Assembly (NCBI GenBank): GCA_029256645.1
Contig: JAQSXM010000152.1
Coordinates: 1 to 7,612 of the forward strand
Length of the DNA stretch: 7,612 nt
Direction of reading: 5' to 3'
Source: Sporomusa sp.
GTDB taxonomy: Bacteria; Bacillota_C; Negativicutes; Sporomusales; Sporomusaceae
Of this stretch, positions 1-6,167 are shown one piece after another. How positions within the stretch are numbered: position 1 is the stretch's first letter; each line of letters opens with the position of its first letter. Both the position numbers and the translations under genes were made by a program. The notes under the pieces are model-generated. The model saw nothing but the letters and a program-made list of their open reading frames with translations, was not told the origin of the DNA and did no database searches.

Positions 1-318
1 ATTGCGCATCATCTGTTAGAAAGCCTGTCGGTATTAACGAATGCAGTAAAGGTTCTAAATGAATTTTGTATTCAAGGTATAGTCGCAGATTCTGAACGGT
101 GCCAGGCGTTATTGGCAGGCAGTCAGGTCAGTGTTACGGCTTTGGTTCCACATATCGGGTATGATCTGGCCTCAAAGGTTGCCCGCCTGGCCTTGTCAAC
201 AGGTGTGACTGTGCGTCAAGCGGCGCTGGAATTAGCTGTTTTGCCAGAACAGCTAATTGATGCCATTCTGGACCCCAGGGCGATGACGCGGCCAGGAATT
301 GCCGGCGCACAAAAGTGA
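1..318 (+). CDS. aspA: Aspartate ammonia-lyase, C-terminal part (5' truncated by window edge)
   Basis: The frame is open from base 1 to a TGA at 316-318 and gives the last 105 residues of an enzyme of about 470. The visible part is the small C-terminal domain of the aspartase/fumarase superfamily: a long helix with LTNAVKVL, then GIVADSERC, TALVPHIGY, the segment VRQAALELAVLPEQLID, and the closing LDPRAMTRPGI. Aspartase deaminates L-aspartate to fumarate and ammonium in the cytoplasm. The catalytic signature loop (GSSxMPxKxN) lies upstream, outside the window. A class II fumarase has the same C-terminal fold, so the choice of aspartase rests on the AMTRPGI ending and on the next gene: aspartase genes are found beside [FeFe]-hydrogenase maturase genes in anaerobic Firmicutes. 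hydF starts 21 bases after the stop, in the same reading frame. An internal ATG at 112 is not the start, because the homology runs through it from base 1. Confidence 0.82.
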   Translation: MAHHLLESLSVLTNAVKVLNEFCIQGIVADSERCQALLAGSQVSVTALVPHIGYDLASKVARLALSTGVTVRQAALELAVLPEQLIDAILDPRAMTRPGIAGAQK

Positions 319-339
319 GATAAGGAGGGGGATAACCAT

Positions 340-1563
340 ATGCAAGAAACTCCCAAGGGTTCACGGCTGCATATCGCGATCTTCGGACGGCGCAATGCCG
401 GTAAGTCAAGTTTAATAAACGCCCTTACCAGCCAGGATATTGCGCTGGTTTCTGCTGTGCCTGGGACAACTACTGACCCTGTGTATAAAGCCATGGAAAT
501 ATTGCCGATTGGGCCTGTTATGATTATTGATACAGCCGGCATTGATGATGTCGGTGATTTAGGTTTGCTACGGGTTGAACGAACCATGCAGGTGCTTAAT
601 AAGACCGATTTAGCCGTGGTAGTCATCGAGCCTGAACAAGGGGTGACTGAATTTGAGCAGGAGCTTGTAAAAGATATCCGCAAGCGCAGTATACCTATTG
701 CGGCAGTTGTCAATAAAAGTGATTTTATATCAATTGCATCCGATACTCTGGCCAAATGGGGTGCCCTGCTGGACTTGCCACTAAGTAGTATTAGTGCAAA
801 AAGCGGTCAGGGTATTGAAGAATTAAAACGTTTAATTATTACCTTGGCCCCGGATAATTGGGAAGGTCCGCCGGTTATTGGTGATTTGGTGTCGCCGGGA
901 GATACCGTTGTATTGGTTGTACCTATTGATTTGGCTGCACCCAAAGGCCGCCTAATCCTGCCCCAGGTTCAAACAATCAGGGATCTTTTAGATAATGATG
1001 CCTGTGCTGTTGTTGTTAAAGAGCGTGAGTTAAAAGAGGCCTTGGAGGGGTTAAAAAGCCCGCCGCGGATGGTTGTCACTGACTCGCAGGAGTTTATGAA
1101 GGTGGGCGCAGACACCCCGCCTGGTGTTATGCTTACCTCATTTTCAATTTTAATGGCGCGGCATAAAGGTGATCTTGAGACGCTGGTAACCGGGGCTAAG
1201 GCTATTGAGGCCCTACAGCCTGGAGATAAGGTGCTTGTTTCCGAAGGCTGTACACATCACCGTCAGGCTGATGATATTGGTCGGGTGAAAATTCCCCGCT
1301 GGCTCAGACAAGCAGTGGGCGGAGAACTGGAGTTTGAATGGTTTTCTGGCAGTACATTTCCCCCAGACTTGAAGAAATATAAGCTTATTGTACACTGCGG
1401 CGCATGCATGCTTAACCGGCGGGAAATGCTATATCGCCTGGCAATGGCCAGAGAGGCGGGGGTGCCAATTGTTAATTATGGACTGTTAATTGCTCAAGTT
1501 CATGGAATTTTGTACCGAGCCCTTGAACCATTTCCACTGGCCCGGATGATACTTGAAGATTAG
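340..1563 (+). CDS. hydF: [FeFe]-hydrogenase H-cluster maturation GTPase HydF
   Basis: HydF is the cytoplasmic scaffold that carries the [2Fe] subcluster, assembled with HydE and HydG, and delivers it to apo-[FeFe]-hydrogenase. The 407 residues have the family's usual length and domain order. The N-terminal Ras-like GTPase shows the P-loop GRRNAGKS (16-23), PGTTTDP (41-47), DTAG (64-67), NKSD (125-128) and SAK (152-154). A dimerisation region follows. The C-terminal iron-sulfur domain has the full ligand set CTH (C304, H306) and HCGAC (H352, C353, C356), matching the CxHx(46-53)CxxC pattern. The start is set by TAAGGAGGGG at 321-330, nine bases before ATG. It sits between aspA (21-base gap) and a cysteine desulfurase (5-base gap), so co-transcription is likely. 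hydE and hydG are not in the window and would be expected upstream of aspA. Nothing is truncated or missing. Confidence 0.97.
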   Translation: MQETPKGSRLHIAIFGRRNAGKSSLINALTSQDIALVSAVPGTTTDPVYKAMEILPIGPVMIIDTAGIDDVGDLGLLRVERTMQVLNKTDLAVVVIEPEQGVTEFEQELVKDIRKRSIPIAAVVNKSDFISIASDTLAKWGALLDLPLSSISAKSGQGIEELKRLIITLAPDNWEGPPVIGDLVSPGDTVVLVVPIDLAAPKGRLILPQVQTIRDLLDNDACAVVVKERELKEALEGLKSPPRMVVTDSQEFMKVGADTPPGVMLTSFSILMARHKGDLETLVTGAKAIEALQPGDKVLVSEGCTHHRQADDIGRVKIPRWLRQAVGGELEFEWFSGSTFPPDLKKYKLIVHCGACMLNRREMLYRLAMAREAGVPIVNYGLLIAQVHGILYRALEPFPLARMILED

Positions 1564-1566
1564 GAG
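1561..1566 (+). promoter_or_regulatory. Ribosome-binding site overlapping the hydF stop; argues for a TTG start
   Basis: TAGGAG overlaps the hydF stop codon, suggesting translational coupling. The ATG at 1569 is only two bases downstream, too close for normal initiation. The in-frame TTG at 1575 lies eight bases downstream and would give a protein starting MIYLDNAATT, which is the usual beginning of this enzyme family. No other purine-rich site precedes 1569 at a better distance. Confidence 0.6.
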
Positions 1567-1568
1567 CG

Positions 1569-2723
1569 ATGAGCTTGATCTATCTTGATAATGCGGCTAC
1601 AACCTGGCCTAAACCAGAGTGTGTCTATCAGGCCGTTGATAGCTGTTTAAGAACAATGGGCGCAAATCCCGGGCGTGGTGGTCATAGTATGGCGCGGCAA
1701 GCCAGTTTGTTACTCTATGAAGCGCGCGAAGCGCTGGCCGAATTATTTGCCATTGATGATGCCAATCAAATTGTATTTACCCATAATGCTACAGATGCTA
1801 TCAGTATGGCTGTGTTTGGGCTGTTATGCCCTGGTGATACAATTGTTACAACAGCCATGGAACACAATGCTGTAGCCAGGGCAGTTCGTTTTGTTGAAGC
1901 AAAAGGGGTAAATGTCAGCGTTGTCCCCTGTTCCTGCAACGGACAACTTGATCTGGGAGCAATGCAGGCAGCTCTTAGAAACAAACCTAAAGCTGTAATT
2001 ATGAGCCATGCTTCTAATGTCACCGGCACGGTTATGCCTGTAGCTGAGATTGGAGAAATGACCAGGCAGTCAGGTGTGACTTTGATTGTTGATGCAGCTC
2101 AGACGGCTGGGGTTGAGTCAATTGATGTTGCCGCTATGGGGATTGATATACTGGCATTCAGCGGCCACAAGGGCTTATTGGGGCCGCAGGGAACCGGGGG
2201 CTTATATGTCAAAGAGACAGTAGCCGTAGCACCGCTTAGGGTTGGTGGAACTGGCAGTTTGTCCGAATCAGACCGTCAGCCTGATTTTATGCCTGACCGC
2301 CTGGAGAGTGGCACACCCAATACGCCTGGGATTGCCGGACTGAAAGCCGGTGTCCAGTTTATCTTAAATACAGGGCGAGAAAAAATACAAGCTAAAGAAC
2401 TGGAACTAACCCAATTACTACTTGCAGGCCTAAACGATATTGAGACGGTAAAAATTCACGGTCCTATAGATAGTGCCGGACGCACCGCCGTAGTATCGTT
2501 TACTTTGAACGGCAAGGATAGTGGTTTGGTTGCCCATGCCCTTGACCGGGAATACGGCATTGCTTGCCGCTCCGGACTACACTGCGCTCCCTGGGCCCAT
2601 CAGACACTAGGTACGATCAAGACAGGAACAGTGCGGTTTAGTCCAGGTTTTTTTAATACACAGGCAGAGATTAGACAGGCAATTGCTGCTGTACGGAAGC
2701 TGGCTGCTCAAGGAGGATTATAG
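1569..2723 (+). CDS. Cysteine desulfurase family protein (class V aminotransferase fold, PLP-dependent)
   Basis: This is a PLP enzyme of the NifS/SufS/selenocysteine-lyase group, closest in style to the family typified by Enterococcus EF2568 (TIGR01977). Such enzymes take sulfur from cysteine, or selenium from selenocysteine, as an enzyme persulfide or selenide. Counting from the ATG at 1569 (384 aa): YLDNAATT (5-12), THNATDA (71-77), EHN (98-100), SHASNVTG (146-153), VDAAQTAG (174-181), the Schiff-base lysine K201 in SGHKG, ESGTPN (246-251), and the catalytic-loop cysteine C339 in RSGLHCAP, which resembles the group II (SufS-like) loop. All key residues are present. The true start may be TTG 1575 (382 aa), as argued in the RBS entry. 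It follows hydF by five bases and precedes a DUF554 gene by two, so it is inside an operon. A role in iron-sulfur or H-cluster maturation is inferred from position only. Substrate preference, sulfur or selenium, cannot be read from sequence. Confidence 0.9.
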   Translation: MSLIYLDNAATTWPKPECVYQAVDSCLRTMGANPGRGGHSMARQASLLLYEAREALAELFAIDDANQIVFTHNATDAISMAVFGLLCPGDTIVTTAMEHNAVARAVRFVEAKGVNVSVVPCSCNGQLDLGAMQAALRNKPKAVIMSHASNVTGTVMPVAEIGEMTRQSGVTLIVDAAQTAGVESIDVAAMGIDILAFSGHKGLLGPQGTGGLYVKETVAVAPLRVGGTGSLSESDRQPDFMPDRLESGTPNTPGIAGLKAGVQFILNTGREKIQAKELELTQLLLAGLNDIETVKIHGPIDSAGRTAVVSFTLNGKDSGLVAHALDREYGIACRSGLHCAPWAHQTLGTIKTGTVRFSPGFFNTQAEIRQAIAAVRKLAAQGGL

Positions 2724-2725
2724 AA

Positions 2726-3421
2726 ATGAAGGGTACCATCGTTAATGCTGCCGCCGTTCTTGCTGGATCAGGGGTGGGGCTGGCATTAAAACGCGGCATT
2801 CCAGAGAAATATCAGAACACTATCATGCATGGCATGGCGTTGGCAGTTGGGGTTATTGGTTTGCAAATGGCCTTCAAAACAGAAAATATTCTTATCGTTA
2901 TCTTAGGATTGGCAATCGGTGCAGTGTTTGGTGAAGCACTTAATATTGATAACTATCTTGTTAAAATGGGTGAGTGGTTGTCATTGAAACTTGGTAGTCA
3001 AGATAAAGCAGATCAAAGCAGTATTGGTCATGGTTTTGTTACTGCCAGCCTGGTATATTGTATTGGGGCGATGTCGGTTGTTGGCGCGATTCAAGATGGA
3101 CTGAGCGGCGACACCAGTACGTTGTATGCAAAATCGTTGTTAGACGGTATCACTGCAATCGTATTTACTTCCAGCATGGGTATCGGAGTAATGTTTTCCA
3201 GTATTTCAGTTTTAATATATCAAGGTCTGATTACCCTGCTTGCCGGATTTTTCAGTGCAGTACTTTCTGACAGTGTAATTAAGGAAATGACCGCAACCGG
3301 CGGCATTCTTATTGTTGGGGTGAGCATACTAATGCTGGAACTAAAAAATATAAAGCTGGCAAATTTGTTGCCGGCAATTCCCGCTGCGGCTGTCATCGCC
3401 TACCTTTGGCCAGCAATGTAG
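2726..3421 (+). CDS. DUF554 family integral membrane protein (YqgA/YdfK-like)
   Basis: This is a hydrophobic protein of 231 residues, the usual length for DUF554. Membrane segments can be seen at about residues 2-21, 33-50, 54-72, 103-122, about 138-160, about 162-183 and 190-230 (probably two), giving roughly seven passes. Family hallmarks are the N-terminal GTIVNAAAVLAGSGVGL, the glycine-rich ILGLAIGAVFGE (59-70), and YCIGAMSVVGAIQDGL (111-126), the most conserved stretch. The biochemical function of the family is not established; transport has been suggested because of its topology. AGGAGG at 2711-2716 lies nine bases before the ATG and inside the end of the desulfurase gene, so translation is probably coupled. 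A 41-base gap separates it from the DUF4446 gene, with no terminator visible. Confidence 0.9.
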   Translation: MKGTIVNAAAVLAGSGVGLALKRGIPEKYQNTIMHGMALAVGVIGLQMAFKTENILIVILGLAIGAVFGEALNIDNYLVKMGEWLSLKLGSQDKADQSSIGHGFVTASLVYCIGAMSVVGAIQDGLSGDTSTLYAKSLLDGITAIVFTSSMGIGVMFSSISVLIYQGLITLLAGFFSAVLSDSVIKEMTATGGILIVGVSILMLELKNIKLANLLPAIPAAAVIAYLWPAM

Positions 3422-3462
3422 CAAATTTACTAGTTTTCGCAGATTAGAGGAAAGGTGATACA

Positions 3463-3981
3463 ATGACAACTTTGGACTTGTCTCAGTATACAGTATTCAT
3501 TACAACAAATCTTCCTTATATTTTGCTTGGGTTAACTGTGTTGATTTTTGTGGCACTTATCGTTTTTATCAACATCAATATGAAAATGAGCAGATTGAAT
3601 AGACGCTATCAAAGAATGATGGCAGGCATGGATGGTGTTAACATCGAAAGGCTACTTGTTCATCATGTCGAAGAAGTCCGCCAGGCAGTGGATAAAGTTA
3701 ACCGCCTTGAGGGTGAGTGTCGCCGTTTGGACACAATTACGGCAGCGTCTATCCAGTATGTTGGAGTCGTCCGGTTTAATGCTTTCGAGGATACCGGCAG
3801 TGATCTAAGCTTTGCTCTTGCTTTACTGGACGGGAAAAAGAATGGGGTTGTATTGTCAAGTATTTATGGACGAAATGAGTCTCGGGTATACGCCAAACCG
3901 GTAGTCAAGGGTGAATCGACCTATTACCTGACAGATGAAGAAAAAGGTGCGTTGGATAAAGCAGTGGGAAAAAGTTCATAA
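3463..3981 (+). CDS. DUF4446 family single-pass membrane protein
   Basis: This protein has 172 residues with one transmembrane helix at about 17-38, a basic stop-transfer stretch (KMSRLNRRYQR, 41-51), a predicted helical or coiled-coil segment at about 59-92, and a conserved C-terminal block: RFNAFEDTGSDLSFALALLD (104-123), then NGVVLSSIYGR and SRVYAKPV (140-147). That block is diagnostic of DUF4446, a family of unknown function in Firmicutes. The basic stretch suggests that the C-terminal part is cytoplasmic. AAGGTGAT (3452-3459) lies three bases before the ATG, the same arrangement as in the next gene. Its place between a DUF554 gene and an M23 peptidase/bactofilin pair suggests an envelope or cell-shape role, which is inference only. 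Confidence 0.88.
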   Translation: MTTLDLSQYTVFITTNLPYILLGLTVLIFVALIVFININMKMSRLNRRYQRMMAGMDGVNIERLLVHHVEEVRQAVDKVNRLEGECRRLDTITAASIQYVGVVRFNAFEDTGSDLSFALALLDGKKNGVVLSSIYGRNESRVYAKPVVKGESTYYLTDEEKGALDKAVGKSS

Positions 3982-4044
3982 ATGGGCAGGATTTTAGCGA
4001 CTTTTGGCGAATAATACCAAATCAGGCGTAAAAGTAGATACAAG

Positions 4045-4052
4045 AAGGTGAT
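4045..4052 (+). promoter_or_regulatory. Ribosome-binding site that sets the M23 gene start at TTG 4057
   Basis: AAGGTGAT matches the anti-Shine-Dalgarno complement and lies four bases before TTG 4057. A longer in-frame reading would start at GTG 4048, but that GTG is part of this site and has no ribosome-binding site of its own. The DUF4446 gene upstream uses the same AAGGTGAT at nearly the same distance before its ATG, which supports the choice. Confidence 0.75.
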
Positions 4053-4056
4053 ATTA

Positions 4057-4977
4057 TTGAATCAAAAAACGCCAAAACCTGATAGACGCGAATATACTTT
4101 GATGATTGTGCCCCATCACGCCAAATCTGTATTAAGTGTCCGCATACCAATCAAAACAGTCAAATATGCAGCCGCAGCGCTGGGTATTTGTCTTACAATA
4201 CTGTCAGGCACGATGCTTAATTATCGTTATCAGGCTAATGTAGCCACCCAGGAAAAAACGGAATTAACTCAGCTAAGGGAAGTAAACAGCAAGCAGTATT
4301 CAGAACTTGAGGAGCTTGCGAAAACGACAGCTCAACTGCAGGAAGATATGACCCGATTGAATCAACTTGACGCTGATCTGCGCCGACTGGTAAATAGTGA
4401 AGATGCAACATCAACTTCCCGCTCAGCTCCTGTTAGGGTCGGAAACCACAGTGGGCAGGGTGGTCCGGAAAGTAAGCCTAGTATTAATGAACTGAGTAAT
4501 CTGGTCAAAGAGCTTGGAAGCTCTGTCAAAGAAAGGGAACAAAGCCTCTTAAGTTTAAAAAATTCGTTAATCGAAAAAAATGAACGCTTAGCGGCGACCC
4601 CGTCTATCTGGCCTACGAGTGGTGACATTACTTCTCGCTTTGGTTGGCGTAGCTCGCCCTTGGGCTGGGGCAGTGACTGGCATCCAGGGATTGATATTGC
4701 CAATGATACCGGTACGCCAATTGTTGCTACTGCTGATGGCGTAGTTGCCAGTAGCAGTTGGTATGGCGGTTACGGAAAAATGGTTGAAATTAACCATGGT
4801 AACGGGATTGTTACTATTTATGGTCATAACTCTGAACTATTGGTTACTCCAGGGCAAAAAGTCAAAAAAGGCGAGATCGTGGCTTATATGGGGAACACCG
4901 GTCTCAGCACCGGGTCACATTGCCATTATGAAATCCGCGTGAACGGCACGGCGGTTAATCCGTCAAGTTTCTTATGA
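4057..4977 (+). CDS. Membrane-anchored M23 family (LytM-type) peptidase
   Basis: The product is a predicted zinc endopeptidase acting on peptidoglycan cross-links outside the cytoplasmic membrane. From TTG 4057 it has 306 residues: a short basic cytoplasmic tail, one transmembrane helix at about 36-53, a coiled coil at about 60-113, a Ser/Gly-rich linker (114-142), a second helical segment (143-178), and an M23 domain from about 183 to the end. The domain opens with PTSGDITSRFGWR and holds the whole active site: H209 and D213 (HPGID), H257 (GHN), and H288/H290 (HCHYE). By comparison with LytM, H209, D213 and H290 bind zinc while H257 and H288 are catalytic. Nothing is missing, so it should be an active enzyme rather than a degenerate activator such as EnvC. 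The bactofilin gene starts 15 bases after its TGA, in the same frame, with its ribosome-binding site overlapping the stop. Confidence 0.94.
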   Translation: MNQKTPKPDRREYTLMIVPHHAKSVLSVRIPIKTVKYAAAALGICLTILSGTMLNYRYQANVATQEKTELTQLREVNSKQYSELEELAKTTAQLQEDMTRLNQLDADLRRLVNSEDATSTSRSAPVRVGNHSGQGGPESKPSINELSNLVKELGSSVKEREQSLLSLKNSLIEKNERLAATPSIWPTSGDITSRFGWRSSPLGWGSDWHPGIDIANDTGTPIVATADGVVASSSWYGGYGKMVEINHGNGIVTIYGHNSELLVTPGQKVKKGEIVAYMGNTGLSTGSHCHYEIRVNGTAVNPSSFL

Positions 4978-4992
4978 GGGGGACCCGCAACC

Positions 4993-5373
4993 ATGTTTGG
5001 CAGTAAAAAACAAGCAATCAGCATGAGTGATCAAGTTGGAACGATTATTGGTCGAGATACCTCATTTAAAGGATGTATAAACTCGCAGGGCACGATTCGT
5101 ATTGACGGCCAGCACGAAGGAGAACTTATTACTGCCGGGGATATTGTTGTTGGTGAAAGCGGCCGCATGCAGGCCCAATTGAAAGCCTGTAACGTAATTG
5201 TTGCCGGTATGGTAACCGGTAATATTGAAGTCTCGGACAAATTGGAACTTCTTCCTACAGCCAAGGTGTATGGCGATATCAAGGTAGGTACGTTAACTAT
5301 TAACGAGGGCGCAGTATTCCGCGGCGCCTGCCAGATGCTCAAGGAGTTGCCAAGTAGCGAAGATGCTGAATAA
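4993..5373 (+). CDS. Bactofilin family polymer-forming cytoskeletal protein
   Basis: This protein has 126 residues, the usual length of a bactofilin (PF04519, formerly DUF583). A short flexible N-terminus (MFGSKKQAISMSDQ) precedes a right-handed beta-helix core made of repeating short strands with glycine turns: GTIRIDGQHEGELITAGDIVVGE, then NVIVAGMVTGNIEVSDKLELLPTAKVYGDIKV, then GTLTINEGAVFRGAC (about residues 33-115). A short acidic tail follows. Bactofilins self-assemble into filaments at the membrane and position cell-wall enzymes. Adjacency to an M23 peptidase gene is a recurring arrangement (as for CcmA and Csd proteins of Helicobacter), so the two probably act together. GAGGGGGA at 4976-4983 lies nine bases before ATG and overlaps the upstream TGA. 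It is the last gene of the + strand run, ended by the hairpin at 5383. Confidence 0.95.
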   Translation: MFGSKKQAISMSDQVGTIIGRDTSFKGCINSQGTIRIDGQHEGELITAGDIVVGESGRMQAQLKACNVIVAGMVTGNIEVSDKLELLPTAKVYGDIKVGTLTINEGAVFRGACQMLKELPSSEDAE

Positions 5374-5382
5374 CCCCAAAAT

Positions 5383-5418
5383 AAAACCCAGGACACTCTG
5401 TCGAGTATCCTGGGTTTT
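5383..5418. terminator. Bidirectional intrinsic terminator between the bactofilin gene and yyaC
   Basis: The left arm 5383-5398 and the right arm 5403-5418 pair over 16 bases with one mismatch (C5394 opposite A5407) and a four-base loop TGTC. The arms begin with AAAA and end with TTTT, so the hairpin has a U-run in both directions. It sits ten bases after the bactofilin stop and 13 bases from the yyaC stop, between convergent genes, so it should terminate both. Confidence 0.92.
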
Positions 5419-5431
5419 CGTATGCCAGCTA

Positions 5432-6058
5432 TTATTGTGAATGGCTTTGGGGACGACCTAAGCCAAAAGATAAACCATGGGCAATTGTATCTGCCATTTT
5501 CATGACCAAATTGAGACGTGTACTCTGCAGTACCAGGTGTTCCATAAATCCGCCGACATTGACAATGCCGGTGATATATGCATTGCCAACAGGTGGCAGG
5601 TCTTTATTGACGGCAGCACCCGGTTTGAGTGAACCCTGGCCTAGTGTGACATAGCCCACATTCTCAAGTTTACCCAAGCAGGCATCTACGGCAATGACAA
5701 AAGGGGCAGTGAAAGTGGTGTTAATAGACTTAAGCATGGCTTCAAGGTTAGTAGCATGAACAGGATCATCCAGGGTGCCATAGATATGTGGGAATAAATT
5801 GATACTTTTAAGCTTAGTACCTGTTAACGGGCCAAGGGAATCACCAGTTGAACGGTCAGTACCGATACATAATACTACAATCTCATGTCCATCAGTTTTG
5901 GCGTTTTGGACGAGATTGCGTACAGACATAGCCAGGTCATAGACCGCACTTGGCTGGGTAATATTAAATCTGGACTCTTTTGCAGGTTCAGGGGCAGGAG
6001 GGGGTTTAACAGGGGACAATTTATTTAGCCCCGGGAAACTTAAAATGTTATTTAGCAT
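5432..6058 (-). CDS. yyaC: Spore protease-like protein YyaC (sporulation protein, Gpr/HybD-type fold)
   Basis: The gene encodes a 208-residue YyaC-family protein, a group confined to endospore formers and related in fold to hydrogenase-maturation and spore proteases. The first 35 residues are a variable, proline-rich leader (PVKPPPAPEPAKE). The conserved core holds CIGTDRSTGDSLGP (64-77), YGTLDDPVHATNL (93-105), VIAVDACLG (121-129), and ITGIVNVGGFMEHLVLQSTRL (162-182). D73 and D125 sit where acidic metal-binding or catalytic residues are expected in this fold; that assignment is inference. AGGAG on the - strand (6066-6070) lies seven bases before ATG. It is convergent with the bactofilin gene and divergent from selA, and has a sigma-G-like promoter, so forespore expression is likely. 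In Bacillus subtilis yyaC lies close to soj/spo0J near the replication origin, so this window might also be origin-proximal. The substrate is unknown. Confidence 0.94.
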   Translation of the reverse strand: MLNNILSFPGLNKLSPVKPPPAPEPAKESRFNITQPSAVYDLAMSVRNLVQNAKTDGHEIVVLCIGTDRSTGDSLGPLTGTKLKSINLFPHIYGTLDDPVHATNLEAMLKSINTTFTAPFVIAVDACLGKLENVGYVTLGQGSLKPGAAVNKDLPPVGNAYITGIVNVGGFMEHLVLQSTRLNLVMKMADTIAHGLSFGLGRPQSHSQ

Positions 6059-6089
6059 GCCACAGCTCCTGTTAGATATTTGTTATTAC

Positions 6090-6119
6090 CATTATGTGTA
6101 AGATAAGGGGAAACTATAC
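6090..6119 (-). promoter_or_regulatory. Candidate sigma-G-like (forespore) promoter for yyaC
   Basis: Read on the - strand, GTATA (6119-6115) fits the sigma-G -35 pattern GHATR. After 18 bases comes CATAATG (6096-6090), which matches six of the seven positions of the -10 pattern CATNNTA, counting the two free ones. Transcription would begin near 6083, about 25 bases before the yyaC start. The match is short and by eye, but it has the right spacing and the right kind of gene downstream. Confidence 0.5.
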
Positions 6120-6126
6120 GTGACAG

Positions 6127-6153
6127 CAGGAATTTTCATGAGATAACAGGAAT
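6127..6153 (+). repeat. Direct repeat of CAGGAAT, 20-base period, upstream of the selA promoter
   Basis: CAGGAAT occurs at 6127-6133 and again at 6147-6153, and each copy is followed within a few bases by ATGA. The 20-base period is close to two helical turns, and the second copy ends 14 bases before the selA -35 box. This could be an operator or activator site. It could also be chance in an AT-rich gap. Confidence 0.35.
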
Positions 6154-6167
6154 AATATATGAAATAT

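Noticed and set aside
134..755. Overlapping - strand open frames opposite aspA and hydF (134-409, 216-755)
   Set aside because: They lie antisense to strongly conserved genes, have no ribosome-binding site, and their translations show no recognisable family.
3058..3270. 70-codon + strand frame inside the DUF554 gene
   Set aside because: It is an alternate frame of a well-supported membrane protein gene and its translation looks random.
4004..4040. Possible promoter in the gap before the M23 gene (TTGGCG as a -35 box)
   Set aside because: No acceptable -10 box occurs at 16-18 bases, so I do not claim an internal promoter.
4362..4827. - strand frames opposite the M23 gene
   Set aside because: They overlap the conserved catalytic domain on the other strand and carry no start signals.
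5031..5396. 121-codon - strand frame opposite the bactofilin gene
   Set aside because: It is an antisense shadow of the repetitive beta-helix code and also runs into the terminator hairpin.
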